NCBI RefSeq assembly: GCF_024347455.1
Contig: NZ_AP025483.1
Coordinates: 558,001-622,000, forward strand
Length of the DNA: 64,000 nucleotides
Origin: Vibrio echinoideorum
Lineage (GTDB): Bacteria > Pseudomonadota > Gammaproteobacteria > Enterobacterales > Vibrionaceae
Direction of reading: 5' to 3'
The position numbers and the translations under genes are program-made. Below, in pieces: positions 46,549 through 55,846 of this stretch (positions within the stretch are counted from its first letter, which is position 1; every line of letters starts with the position of its first letter). The notes under the pieces are model-generated. The model was not told the origin of the DNA. It was given only the letters and a program-made list of their open reading frames with translations, and did not search any database.

Positions 46549-48954
46549 CTAGCCTAGAACAACGACAACATCGTTCACGCTGCCTTCTGCTTGCACTGGA
46601 ATTGCACCTTCAACCTGTTCACCATTGATAGTGATAGAGGCAACGCCTTTGCTTACTGCATTCGGGTTCTGCACTGTGATGTTGTAAGTCGCGCCACGCC
46701 ATTGACGAGTAACCTCGAACTCTGGCCAATCAGTCGGGATACATGGATCAACTGTTAAGCCTTCAAAGCCTGTACGAACACCAAGAATGAAGTTGGTTAC
46801 CGCGAAGTAAGCCCAACCAGAGGTACCTGTTAACCAAGGGTGGTTTGCACGACCATGGTCTTTGTGATCTTTACCCATGATGAACTGCACGTACGAGTAT
46901 GGTTCTGCGTAACGCGTTTCAATCATGTCGTTTTGGTTGTACGGGTTAAGTGCGTCGTAGAACTTCATAGCACGGTCACCACGACCTAGCTTCGCTTCTG
47001 CTACCCAAGCCCATGGATTCGGGTGAGAGAAGATAGCGCCGTTCTCTTTAACGCCTTGGTAAACACGAGTCACAAAGCCGATATCGTCGTTTGGTGTAGC
47101 AAATGATGGAGAGTTTAGGTGTAAGCCGTACTCAGAGAATAAGTTCTCATCAACTGCGTCCATCGCTTTCTCGCCACGCTCTTGAGATACCGCGCCAGAT
47201 AGAACCGCTAGCGTGTTTGACTCAAGGTGAACTCGACCTTCAGCTTGTTGAGCGGTACCGATCTTGTCGCCATTTTTAGTCAGACCACGGATGTACCAGC
47301 CACCCTCGTCATCCCAAAGGTGCGTTTCACACGCTTCGCGAACGTTCGCTGCCATTTCAGTGTATTTAGTAACGTCAGCATCGTTATTACGGAACTTAGC
47401 TAGGTCTAAAAATTCTTGTAGCGCCCAGAAGTGTAGGAATGAAACCATTGAAGATTCACCACCACCTAGGTTTAAACAGTCATTCCAGTCTGCGCGAAGA
47501 CCCTTACAGATACCCGTTTGACCTACGTATTCTGCAGAGAAGTTCAGTGCCGCTTTCATGTGTTCGTAAACCGTTGCTTCGCCACCATCTGCGTATGGAA
47601 TCACTTCGTCAAAGAAATCGTGTTCACCCGTTTCCATCACGTACTTGATGATGGTTGGTACGATCCACAAGTGATCATCAGAACAGGTATCGTCAATGCC
47701 GTGGATCTTGTCGTCGTCTGACGGTGTTGGAACAACCGTTGGCGATTTTGAAGGTTCAACGTCAGCTTTCTCTGGATCGAACCAGTCAGGATCGAACAAG
47801 TGTAGACCGTAGCCCGCTTTAACTTGGCCGCGAAGCAGGTCGATAATACGTTTCTTGGTCATTTGTGGGTTGGCATGAGGTACTGAGATAGCATCTTGCG
47901 CCGTATCACGGTAACCAAGGCCAGTACGACCACCAACTTCGATGAATGAAGCAAAGCGTGACCAAACCACACAGGTTTCCGCTTGGTAAAGCGTCCACGT
48001 GTTGATCATGGTGTCTAAGCCTTCGTTTGGAGACTTAACTTGGAACTTGTTGCAGCGTTCGTCCCAGTGATCTTTGATTCCTTGGAATGCTGCGTCTACG
48101 TTGGCTGTGTCTTGGTATTTCTCACGTAGACGCTCGCCGTTGCCTTTGCCGATACCTAGTACGTACGCAAAGCGAGCCTCTTCACCCGGCTGAATCGTAA
48201 ATTGCTTATGCAGAGAACCACAGTGGTTGTAACAAGTTTGCGCACTGTTAGAACACTTGCCATTTTCAACCGCAATTGGGTTGGCTTCGTCACGGTACAT
48301 GCCAAGGAAGTTGTCACGTTGTCCGTCGTAGCTGTCTGGCGAGAAGGTGGATGCTAGGTAGTAGAAGCCTTCAAAGTCGTTGGTGTTGTAGTACAGGTCG
48401 TATTCCAGAACACCTTCTTGGTAAGACGTGCCCGCAGAGTACAAAGACATCTGATGGTTTTGGTTATCTGATTGAATGTGACTGAAAGAGAACTCAACAA
48501 ATGAGAAAGTGCTGATGGTTCTTGGCTTATCTGTGTTGTTCTTCAGTACGACATCCCAAACTTCCGCATCTTCACCCTTAGGAACGAATAGTGTTTTAGT
48601 TGCCGTAATACCGCTGTATTCACATTTGAACTTTGAGTATGACAAGCCATGACGAACTTCGTAGTTCGCTTCATCTAGACTTTTTGCCACTGGCTGCCAA
48701 GAGATAGACCAGTAATCACCCGTCTCATCATCACGTAGGTAAACATAGTGCCCTGGACGATCGAATGTGCCGTTTGGACGGAACTTAGTAACACGGTTGT
48801 ATTCCGGAGAATTGTAGAACGAGTAACCGCCCGCATTGTGCGAAATTACGGTACAAAACTTTTCAGTACCTAGGTAGTTGGTCCAAGGTGCTGGTACATC
48901 AGGGCGAGTGATGACGTATTCGCGATTGTCGTTATCGAAATAGCCGTATTTCAT
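46549..48954 (-). CDS. chbP: N,N'-diacetylchitobiose phosphorylase (GH94)
   Basis: Cytoplasmic phosphorolysis of (GlcNAc)2 into GlcNAc-1-phosphate and GlcNAc, saving one ATP. With the ATG at 48954 the protein is 801 residues, begins MKYGYFDNDNREYVITRP, and its Asp in RADWNDC falls at position 492, the catalytic acid reported for the 801-residue V. proteolyticus enzyme. A frame to 48981 adds nine residues and is not supported. AAGGA precedes the start. Expected domains are the N-terminal beta-sandwich, a helical linker, the (alpha/alpha)6 barrel and a C-terminal cap. V. cholerae VC0612 is the counterpart. Confidence 0.95.
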   Translation of the reverse strand: MKYGYFDNDNREYVITRPDVPAPWTNYLGTEKFCTVISHNAGGYSFYNSPEYNRVTKFRPNGTFDRPGHYVYLRDDETGDYWSISWQPVAKSLDEANYEVRHGLSYSKFKCEYSGITATKTLFVPKGEDAEVWDVVLKNNTDKPRTISTFSFVEFSFSHIQSDNQNHQMSLYSAGTSYQEGVLEYDLYYNTNDFEGFYYLASTFSPDSYDGQRDNFLGMYRDEANPIAVENGKCSNSAQTCYNHCGSLHKQFTIQPGEEARFAYVLGIGKGNGERLREKYQDTANVDAAFQGIKDHWDERCNKFQVKSPNEGLDTMINTWTLYQAETCVVWSRFASFIEVGGRTGLGYRDTAQDAISVPHANPQMTKKRIIDLLRGQVKAGYGLHLFDPDWFDPEKADVEPSKSPTVVPTPSDDDKIHGIDDTCSDDHLWIVPTIIKYVMETGEHDFFDEVIPYADGGEATVYEHMKAALNFSAEYVGQTGICKGLRADWNDCLNLGGGESSMVSFLHFWALQEFLDLAKFRNNDADVTKYTEMAANVREACETHLWDDEGGWYIRGLTKNGDKIGTAQQAEGRVHLESNTLAVLSGAVSQERGEKAMDAVDENLFSEYGLHLNSPSFATPNDDIGFVTRVYQGVKENGAIFSHPNPWAWVAEAKLGRGDRAMKFYDALNPYNQNDMIETRYAEPYSYVQFIMGKDHKDHGRANHPWLTGTSGWAYFAVTNFILGVRTGFEGLTVDPCIPTDWPEFEVTRQWRGATYNITVQNPNAVSKGVASITINGEQVEGAIPVQAEGSVNDVVVVLG

Positions 48955-49032
48955 TGTCATTTCCTTTTTAACAAACTGCATCTATGCAGCTAATTTTTAA
49001 ATAGTGATGCTGAGTCTTATCTAACTGAGTAC

Positions 49033-49061
49033 CTTAATTTGAGTCAGCAACTTAATTTGAG
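49033..49061. repeat. Short direct repeat, 18-bp period
   Basis: CTTAATTTGAG occurs at 49033-49043 and 49051-49061, in the 145-nt gap between the GH20 and chbP genes. No regulatory role can be assigned. Confidence 0.5.
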
Positions 49062-49099
49062 CAGTAACCGCTCTATATGAGTGTTGCTTTGGTTTTGTT

Positions 49100-51058
49100 T
49101 TATTGAGCTTTCCAAGGGTTGCGATAATCAACATTGAGTCTGTCGAGTAATGGCAGGTGGCCCTTTAGGCGAGATAGGTAATCTAGCCAGTTTCGGTTGT
49201 TTTTATGTGTCCAACATCCTTCAGCTAAAGCGCTAATTCTTGGAAATACCATGTAATCCATACGCTTTTGATTGGTGACGATCTCACACCAGAGAGCACA
49301 CTGAATTCCGCGAATCCGCTTACGAATTGGGTCGGTGTCGGATATCTCAGCAAGCGCTTCGTAGGTATAAGCTTGTTCTAATGGGATAACGGCAGCCCAA
49401 TCTACGCCCGGTTCTTCCGGTGCATAATCTTGGGTCATGTCAAGATAAGTAAACTGTGCAGGTTGCAGCACCACATCAAAGCCTTGGCGAGCGCAATTGA
49501 TAGCAGCTTCTTCACTTAGCCACGAGTAGATGATGGTCTCTTTACTGACTTTGTCGCCATGTTGCGCTTCTTCCCAGCCCACCATGCGCTTGCCTAACTG
49601 CTTGAGTTTGTTTTCGGCATAGCGGAATAGGTGACCTTGCAAGTCTTTGCTGTCTTGGTACTGGTGCTCTTTCATCAGTGCTTGAGCGGCAGGGCTGTTG
49701 CTCCACACTCCTGGTGGTACTTCATCTGCGCCCATGTGGATCAATTCGCTAGGGAACAGCTCTACCACTTCTTCAATAACGGCATCTAGGAATTGGTAAG
49801 TACCCGGTAAACCTGGATTTAGCACGTTGTCGTTGTAGTGCTGAATACTCTTGTATTGTGTGGTGTCTGCTTGCTCTACCAGCAGGTCAGGCAGTGACTT
49901 TATTGCAGCGCGGCAGTGTCCCGGGATATCGATCTCAGGGATGACTGTGATGCTGCGCTGCTCCGCATATTCAATCACTTCGCGAATCTGTTGCTGCGTG
50001 TAGAAGCCACCATAGTTCTCAGCAAGGTGTGTGTATTGTGGTTCTAACGGATGGTCAGGTCCACGCCAAGCACCGATTTTAGTCAGTTGAGGGAGGCTTT
50101 TTATCTCAATTCTCCAGCCTTCATCATCGGTTAGATGCCAATGAAAAACGTTGAATTTGTAGTGCGCCAACTGGTTGATTAAACGCTTAACTTGCTCCAC
50201 TGAGTGGAAATGGCGAGCGCAGTCCAACATCATGCCGCGGTATTTGAAGCGAGGCTGATCAGCGATTTTGCAACATGGAACAGAGAAGTTCTCTGCATCC
50301 AGTTGCTGTACCAACTGAATCAAGCTTGCCACGGCGTGTGTGAAGCCAGACTGGCTGCCTGATTCAACCATTATCTGTTGTAACGTGACGGTGAGCTTGT
50401 ACTCGGCTTCGTCTAACGTCGGATTACTGCGAAATAGAATGTCGCTGTTCTCTTCTGTTAGAAGTCCTGGTGAACGTTTAGTTGAAAGCTCATTCGAAAG
50501 AGATATTTCAAAGGAAGAAAGTAATTCTTGTTGCAGCCAAGATACGGCTTTATCTGCAAGGTGAGATTGAACCTCAATCTTGCATGCGCTGCCTAGCTCG
50601 AAGCTATCTTGTGTCAGTTCGATCTTATTCGCTTGAGGGATCAAAGCCACTTCAGCCGCACTTACTTGTGGTATTTGATTACGTTCACGATATGGCGAAG
50701 CCAAAACTATCGGAGATATCGCCACTGGCAGTACCGATGTTTCGCCCTCGTGATGCGATTGGATAAAGGCATCATTAAGGCCATCCGAATAGAAGCGGAA
50801 CGGGGCGCTTTGAATACTGAACTCAAGGTAGTAGTGGTTGTTCGCCATTAATACAGGCGAGCTTGGTTTGAACGAACAATAGCTCCCAACTTGAGCCAAT
50901 TCACCTTGCGATAAACTCTCTGGAAGAATGAATCGGTCAAAGGCAAAATGCAGTGACCAATCTTGTACGTCGAGGTCACTTAAGTTATGTACCGTAAGGC
51001 CAAATCGGCAGTTATTTTTTTGTTCGGAAAGAACGGCTAAGTCGATGCGATAATTCAT
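49100..51058 (-). CDS. Cytoplasmic beta-N-acetylhexosaminidase (GH20)
   Basis: Exo-hexosaminidase of 652 residues. An N-terminal carbohydrate-binding-like region is followed by a GH20b domain (about 140-268) and the catalytic barrel from about 270, with FHWHLTDDEGWRIEI and the catalytic Asp445-Glu446 pair in HMGADEVPPGVW. There is no signal peptide, so it acts on imported chito-oligosaccharides. It lies within the chb operon (V. cholerae VC0613 equivalent), 12 nt downstream of the kinase gene. Confidence 0.94.
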   Translation of the reverse strand: MNYRIDLAVLSEQKNNCRFGLTVHNLSDLDVQDWSLHFAFDRFILPESLSQGELAQVGSYCSFKPSSPVLMANNHYYLEFSIQSAPFRFYSDGLNDAFIQSHHEGETSVLPVAISPIVLASPYRERNQIPQVSAAEVALIPQANKIELTQDSFELGSACKIEVQSHLADKAVSWLQQELLSSFEISLSNELSTKRSPGLLTEENSDILFRSNPTLDEAEYKLTVTLQQIMVESGSQSGFTHAVASLIQLVQQLDAENFSVPCCKIADQPRFKYRGMMLDCARHFHSVEQVKRLINQLAHYKFNVFHWHLTDDEGWRIEIKSLPQLTKIGAWRGPDHPLEPQYTHLAENYGGFYTQQQIREVIEYAEQRSITVIPEIDIPGHCRAAIKSLPDLLVEQADTTQYKSIQHYNDNVLNPGLPGTYQFLDAVIEEVVELFPSELIHMGADEVPPGVWSNSPAAQALMKEHQYQDSKDLQGHLFRYAENKLKQLGKRMVGWEEAQHGDKVSKETIIYSWLSEEAAINCARQGFDVVLQPAQFTYLDMTQDYAPEEPGVDWAAVIPLEQAYTYEALAEISDTDPIRKRIRGIQCALWCEIVTNQKRMDYMVFPRISALAEGCWTHKNNRNWLDYLSRLKGHLPLLDRLNVDYRNPWKAQ

Positions 51059-51070
51059 ATAACTTCCCTG

Positions 51071-51955
51071 CTAAGCCTGTTGGTACAGGTTGTGTTGTGA
51101 TTGACCAGCAAACATCAATGCACCTTCGATAGCATCAAATTGAGGTTTAACGATCCATTGCTGTACTGGTGGTGACAACCAATTGAGAATACGTTCTGCA
51201 ATACTGCCCATTAAGCACACCTTGTCAGCGCCTTTTCGATGAAGAGCTAAGACAAACATTTCGATATCTGCTGCGGTTAGTTTGAGCATTTCGATAGCCA
51301 GTTCGTCACCTTCATTAGCCAGTTGAAAAATGACAGGGGAAAATTGACCGTAATCTTTTGGGATTGCGACTTTCGACCACGCCACGATCGCATCAACATT
51401 GTGATTAAAATGCGCCATTACATGTTGAGTCAGTGGTGTTTTGTTACGAATGCCATCTTCAGCGAGTAGAACTTGCTGAATTAAACGAAGGCCCATCACT
51501 GCGCCGCCGCCTTGATCTGAAATTGGGAATTCACGACCGCCAACAACATGTTGCTCGCCGTTGTTTAAGTAGATGCCACATGAGCCTGTACCACCAATCA
51601 TGATTGCGCCGTCTTGGCCATTGTGGGCACCAACACATGCCCCATAAGCGTCTGTGTTTAGCGTCATGCTTGCAAAAGGATGGGTTTGTGCCATGAATTC
51701 GAGCCATGCCGACTTTTGCTCAGCACCAGCTAATGCCAATCCAATATGCATATCAGAAAAGTGATTTGAGTCGAGATTACCTTGTCTTGCTGCTGACGTA
51801 ATCGCATCAACAATGGATACCATCGCAACATCAACACCGAGCAGAATGTTGGCGCTGCCACTCTTTGCTTCGCCAATGAGTTTGCCTTGGTCATCTCGAA
51901 TTCGAGCTCGGCAAGATGTACCGCCGCCATCAATACCTACGTAGTAAAGAGCCAT
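51071..51955 (-). CDS. gspK: Glucosamine kinase GspK (BadF/BadG family)
   Basis: ATP-dependent kinase of 294 residues in the ASKHA superfamily: phosphate-1 motif YVGIDGGGTSCRARI at the N-terminus, MIGGTGSCGIYL (phosphate-2) and GGREFPISDQGGGAVMG. The V. cholerae homologue VC0614 is a glucosamine-specific kinase, which would make glucosamine-6-phosphate from GlcN released from partly deacetylated chitin. Its start is 2 nt after the GH9 stop. Confidence 0.9.
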   Translation of the reverse strand: MALYYVGIDGGGTSCRARIRDDQGKLIGEAKSGSANILLGVDVAMVSIVDAITSAARQGNLDSNHFSDMHIGLALAGAEQKSAWLEFMAQTHPFASMTLNTDAYGACVGAHNGQDGAIMIGGTGSCGIYLNNGEQHVVGGREFPISDQGGGAVMGLRLIQQVLLAEDGIRNKTPLTQHVMAHFNHNVDAIVAWSKVAIPKDYGQFSPVIFQLANEGDELAIEMLKLTAADIEMFVLALHRKGADKVCLMGSIAERILNWLSPPVQQWIVKPQFDAIEGALMFAGQSQHNLYQQA

Positions 51956-51957
51956 CG

Positions 51958-53679
51958 TTATTGCTCCTTACGTTGTGTTAGGAAGTTGAACTGCGCAGCT
52001 GTGGCCAGTAAGTACCATGCGCCATGAGGGATCCATTGTTCGCCCCAGCGCCAATTTTGAAGCATGTCATCTTTTTGTGCTGGTGGGTTGAACGCGATGT
52101 CTTGCTCATCGTCAAAGCCCGCTGTGATGCCGTTACAAACTCCGCCTTTCGCATTAAAGAAACCAAGCTGTGGCAGGTAGTCTGGGTTGTTATGGCCGTG
52201 GCCATCGAGCATGCACATATGGTATGGGTTGAGACCCAAAATCCAATCAAGGCTGTTTTGTGAAAGTTGAATTAGGCGTTTTTGAAGGTCTACATTTTTA
52301 ATATGAGGTTGAACTAAGTAAGCCATAGTAGCCAATGAGCCGAGGCGTGCATTTTCACCTTGCCACCAGTAACCAGTTTCGTTCTGTTGAGCGACAAAAA
52401 AGGCATCACGCTTATCACCGTCGACAGACTTAACGTACTGTCTTGGGTAGCCAAATGGGTTGGTGACTTTGTCGGTAATGTTGGTTTCGAACTGACAAGC
52501 TTGCTCAACCACAACTCGAGCTTGTTCTTTCAACTTAAGGTCAGTTTCATTGTCGATGTATTCGCATAGCGCAATCACCGGAAGGCCAGCTTCCGCAGCA
52601 TGAAAGTACGGTCGACTGCCGTCAGAGTTCGCTGACCAAAAGTTTTCGAAAGATTCATCGGACTGCTGACGAGAGGTTAAACGAGCAGTCCAAATTCTTG
52701 CTTCTAAAAGATATTGTTCGTCTTGCGTTACTCGGTAAAGTTCATTGGCTGCGAGTAGGGCACAATACTCATCAATGATGTTCTCTTCACCATCGTTTAG
52801 GTACTGGAGGTTGTACTCTTTTAGGTGCCAGTAACCCTTAACAGCCGTTTCAAGGTAGGTGTGGCTCGAGTAACTGCCAGAGGTTTCAAGCTCAGATGCA
52901 GCAGCCAGTGCTGCAATAGCAACGCCTGCACCTTGTCGGTAGCCCGCCTGTAAGTCTGTTGATTTATGACCGTCTTGAGTCGCATAAGCGCAGATGTCGC
53001 GCTGATTGATATCTTTGCTCCATTTGTCGAATACCGTCATATAGAAGTATCCGTCGGCGTCTTGCATACGCACTAAGAAGTCGGCACCGAACAGAGCCTC
53101 TTCCGTTAGACGAGTCATGGAGAATTTAGGGAAGTCTGGATTATGGCTAGTCAAGCGCACGCTTTTTAGCATGTTCCAAACGACCATTGGAATTTGTTGT
53201 GGGTTTAGGTAGTTACCATAAGACAGGTGGCTAAAATACTTACTGACATCTCCTGATGCGTCATACCATCCTCCGTGGACATCGACGTATCTGTCGGTAC
53301 CTAGAATTTGTGCTTGTCGATCTTTTTTGTCGAAAATACCGCCACAGCGTTGTGACTTAAAGTAATGAAGCACATCAGAGAATGTGTGGTTCATTAATAG
53401 GTTGCTACCAATCTCAAATACTTCTGAACGCAGGTTGTCAAAACGTAGGTAGTAGCGACCAGATTCAGTAACTGAACTGAAATCGATAGTGAAGAATTGC
53501 CCTTGATGCCAATTTGCTACGCGGCCTTGTTTAACCACATCAAAGCTTCCGACAGTCATATGATTGTCTGCACAGACGAGTAAAGCCGTAGTGCTCGATA
53601 GACGAGCTTTCTTTGTTTGTAAGATAGCCTGCTTTGGAGCGGTGGATTCGTAGCCAATATGGTTGGTCAATAACAACAT
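51958..53679 (-). CDS. GH9-family exo-glucosaminidase-like enzyme
   Basis: Cytoplasmic glycoside hydrolase of 573 residues with an N-terminal immunoglobulin-like domain (about 1-90) and a GH9 (alpha/alpha)6 barrel. Candidate catalytic residues are Asp140 and Asp144 in GGWYDASGD and the Glu in the WWQGENARLG motif. Older annotation calls it endoglucanase-related; characterised relatives from marine vibrios and Photobacterium release glucosamine from chitosan oligosaccharides. ATG at 53679 is preferred to a TTG one codon upstream. No signal peptide. V. cholerae VC0615 is equivalent. Confidence 0.87.
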   Translation of the reverse strand: MLLLTNHIGYESTAPKQAILQTKKARLSSTTALLVCADNHMTVGSFDVVKQGRVANWHQGQFFTIDFSSVTESGRYYLRFDNLRSEVFEIGSNLLMNHTFSDVLHYFKSQRCGGIFDKKDRQAQILGTDRYVDVHGGWYDASGDVSKYFSHLSYGNYLNPQQIPMVVWNMLKSVRLTSHNPDFPKFSMTRLTEEALFGADFLVRMQDADGYFYMTVFDKWSKDINQRDICAYATQDGHKSTDLQAGYRQGAGVAIAALAAASELETSGSYSSHTYLETAVKGYWHLKEYNLQYLNDGEENIIDEYCALLAANELYRVTQDEQYLLEARIWTARLTSRQQSDESFENFWSANSDGSRPYFHAAEAGLPVIALCEYIDNETDLKLKEQARVVVEQACQFETNITDKVTNPFGYPRQYVKSVDGDKRDAFFVAQQNETGYWWQGENARLGSLATMAYLVQPHIKNVDLQKRLIQLSQNSLDWILGLNPYHMCMLDGHGHNNPDYLPQLGFFNAKGGVCNGITAGFDDEQDIAFNPPAQKDDMLQNWRWGEQWIPHGAWYLLATAAQFNFLTQRKEQ

Positions 53680-53740
53680 CAATGTTCTCCAAAGGTCCTA
53701 GTTTCTATTGGCTAGGTACTTGAATGTTTTGGATATAAAT

Positions 53741-53764
53741 AGTTAGGGTCCGCAGACCCTAACT
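53741..53764 (-). other. Hairpin between the ABC genes and the GH9 gene
   Basis: AGTTAGGGTC (53741-53750) and GACCCTAACT (53755-53764) form a perfect 10-bp stem with a 4-nt loop 14 nt after the stop of the upstream ATPase gene. The T-run is poor (ATTTATAT on the minus strand), so partial attenuation or a decay barrier is more likely than full termination. Confidence 0.6.
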
Positions 53765-53777
53765 TGGACTTTATTGC

Positions 53778-54773
53778 TTAGCTTTCGTGTAGGTAACAAC
53801 GTACAAAGTGGTTATCAGCTAATTGTGTAACTCCTGGAAGCTGTTCTTTACACTTGTCCATCGCTTGAGTGCAACGCCCCGCAAATGGACAACCTACTGA
53901 TGCCGGAGTCCAGAGCGGGATCTCGCCTTTGTTACCTGCTAGTTTTTCGTGGATCGATTTCTTAGGGTCTGGAACCGCAGAAACAAGAAGTTGCGTGTAA
54001 GGGTGTTGAGGGTTAGCAATTACATCATCGGTATCGCCCCATTCGACCATGTGTCCCACGTACATCACTGAAAGATCTTCAGCTATGTAGCGAGCGGTTG
54101 CGATGTCGTGGGTGATATATAGCAGAGACATTTGTTTCTCAAACTTCATCTCTTCCATCAGGTTTAAAACACCAGCACGAATCGAAACGTCTAGCATTGA
54201 GGTTGGTTCGTCCGCTAAAACGACTTCAGCACCTACCGCGATATTGCGTGCTAGATTGACACGTTGACGTTGGCCACCAGAAAGTTGGTGAGGATACTTT
54301 TGCGAAGTCTCTTTCGGCGGAACTAAGCCTACTTGTTCCAATAGATCATAAACTCGTTCTTCAAGCTCTTTCTTGTTGCCCGGAGCGACCTTTTTATGGA
54401 TCAACAATGGTCGAGCAATATGGTGGAAGATATTGTGAGTAGGGTTTAGCGAACCAAACGGGTCTTGCCATACCATCTGCACACCTTCACGGTAATGCAT
54501 AAGATCTTTTCGGCTTGAAATCTCTTGGATATCACGGCCTTTGTATTCAATGCTACCGCCCGAAGGCGCATACATTTTTGCGATCATTTTTGCTGTCGTT
54601 GATTTACCTGAACCTGATTCACCAACCACCGCTAGGCCACGGCTCTTGTACATTTTGAATGACACGTCGTTAATCGCACGCATCATTGGGGTTTGAATAG
54701 TGGTACTGCTTATCGGGAAGTCTTTTACGACATTCTTACCTTCTACCAATAATTGACCGAAATCTTTGCTCAT
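53778..54773 (-). CDS. Chito-oligosaccharide ABC transporter ATP-binding protein, DppF/OppF type
   Basis: 331-residue ATPase with Walker A GESGSGKST, signature LSGGQRQRV, Walker B VVLADEPTSMLD, H-loop ITHDIATAR and the C-terminal Opp/Dpp cysteine motif (CPFAGRCTQAMDKC) that often binds an iron-sulfur cluster or zinc. It pairs with the next upstream ATPase as a heterodimer. V. cholerae VC0616 equivalent, required for (GlcNAc)n uptake. Confidence 0.92.
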   Translation of the reverse strand: MSKDFGQLLVEGKNVVKDFPISSTTIQTPMMRAINDVSFKMYKSRGLAVVGESGSGKSTTAKMIAKMYAPSGGSIEYKGRDIQEISSRKDLMHYREGVQMVWQDPFGSLNPTHNIFHHIARPLLIHKKVAPGNKKELEERVYDLLEQVGLVPPKETSQKYPHQLSGGQRQRVNLARNIAVGAEVVLADEPTSMLDVSIRAGVLNLMEEMKFEKQMSLLYITHDIATARYIAEDLSVMYVGHMVEWGDTDDVIANPQHPYTQLLVSAVPDPKKSIHEKLAGNKGEIPLWTPASVGCPFAGRCTQAMDKCKEQLPGVTQLADNHFVRCYLHES

Positions 54774-54860
54774 AATTGTCTCCAGAATCCTTGTTCGCTT
54801 TGCTTGCTTTTGGGCAGTCGAACCGCCTTGTTAGTTATTCACGCTGTGTCAACGTGCAAG

Positions 54861-55844
54861 CTATAGCTTCCTTTGTACTATTGGGTCACCGTACAGGTGG
54901 CAGTTAGACAAGTGTCCCGGTTCGATAGAACGCAACTTGGTTGGTACTTTTGTACAGGTTTCATGTACACGGTCACAACGAGCTTGGAAACGACATCCTT
55001 CAGGTATTTCTAATAGATTTAAGGGGTTGCCTGGAATTCCTGCTAACTTTGTCTTTGGCCCTGTCAGTGGAGGGAAAGAACTACCCAACCCTTTGGTGTA
55101 AGGGTGGTAAGGGTTTTCTAGAATATCTTGAGAGTTAGCAACTTCAATAAGCTCACCTGAGTACATGATGCCGATTCGGTCAGAGAACTCGACCATCAAT
55201 GATAAGTCGTGGGTGATGAACAAAATCGAGAAGCCAAACTCTTCTTTTAATGCATAAATCTTTTGTAGGATTTCACGTTGAACGACCACATCCAGTGCTG
55301 TCGTTGGCTCATCCATAATGATCAGCTTTGGATTCAGCGCTAGTGCGATAGCAATAACCAAACGTTGACGCATGCCACCAGAGAATTGGTGAGGGTAGTC
55401 AGTTAATCGACTTGGATGAATATCGACGATTTCAAGTAGACCTTCAGCTCGTTGTTTAGCTTGCTCACGGGTCATATTAGTGTGACGCATAATTACGTCA
55501 CAGAACTGCTCTTCCATTGGTAGTACTGGGTTGAGTGCGTTCATCGCACTCTGGAATACCATGGACATCTCGCTCCAACGGAACGATTGCATGCGTTCAT
55601 CACTGTATTCAAGGATGTTTTCACCGTTGAAGATAACCTCCCCACCACTGATATAAGCTGGCGGCTTATGAAGACGCATAAGAGAGAAAGCTACCGTTGA
55701 TTTACCACAGCCAGATTCTCCAGCTAGGCCGAATACTTCACCCGGAGCGATATCGAAACTTACATTGTTACAAGCACGAACATCGCCTGACTCTGTGATG
55801 TAATCCACGCATAAGTTGCGGATAGAAATTAGTGGTTCAGACAT
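54861..55844 (-). CDS. Chito-oligosaccharide ABC transporter ATP-binding protein, DppD/OppD type
   Basis: 327-residue ATPase with Walker A GESGCGKST, signature FSGGMRQRL, Walker B LIIMDEPTTALD, H-loop ITHDLSLM and the C-terminal cysteine-bearing segment CRFQARCDRVHETC. Starts 2 nt after the permease stop. The 87-nt gap to the following ATPase gene holds no clear hairpin. V. cholerae VC0617 equivalent. Confidence 0.92.
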   Translation of the reverse strand: MSEPLISIRNLCVDYITESGDVRACNNVSFDIAPGEVFGLAGESGCGKSTVAFSLMRLHKPPAYISGGEVIFNGENILEYSDERMQSFRWSEMSMVFQSAMNALNPVLPMEEQFCDVIMRHTNMTREQAKQRAEGLLEIVDIHPSRLTDYPHQFSGGMRQRLVIAIALALNPKLIIMDEPTTALDVVVQREILQKIYALKEEFGFSILFITHDLSLMVEFSDRIGIMYSGELIEVANSQDILENPYHPYTKGLGSSFPPLTGPKTKLAGIPGNPLNLLEIPEGCRFQARCDRVHETCTKVPTKLRSIEPGHLSNCHLYGDPIVQRKL

Positions 55845-55846
55845 GA

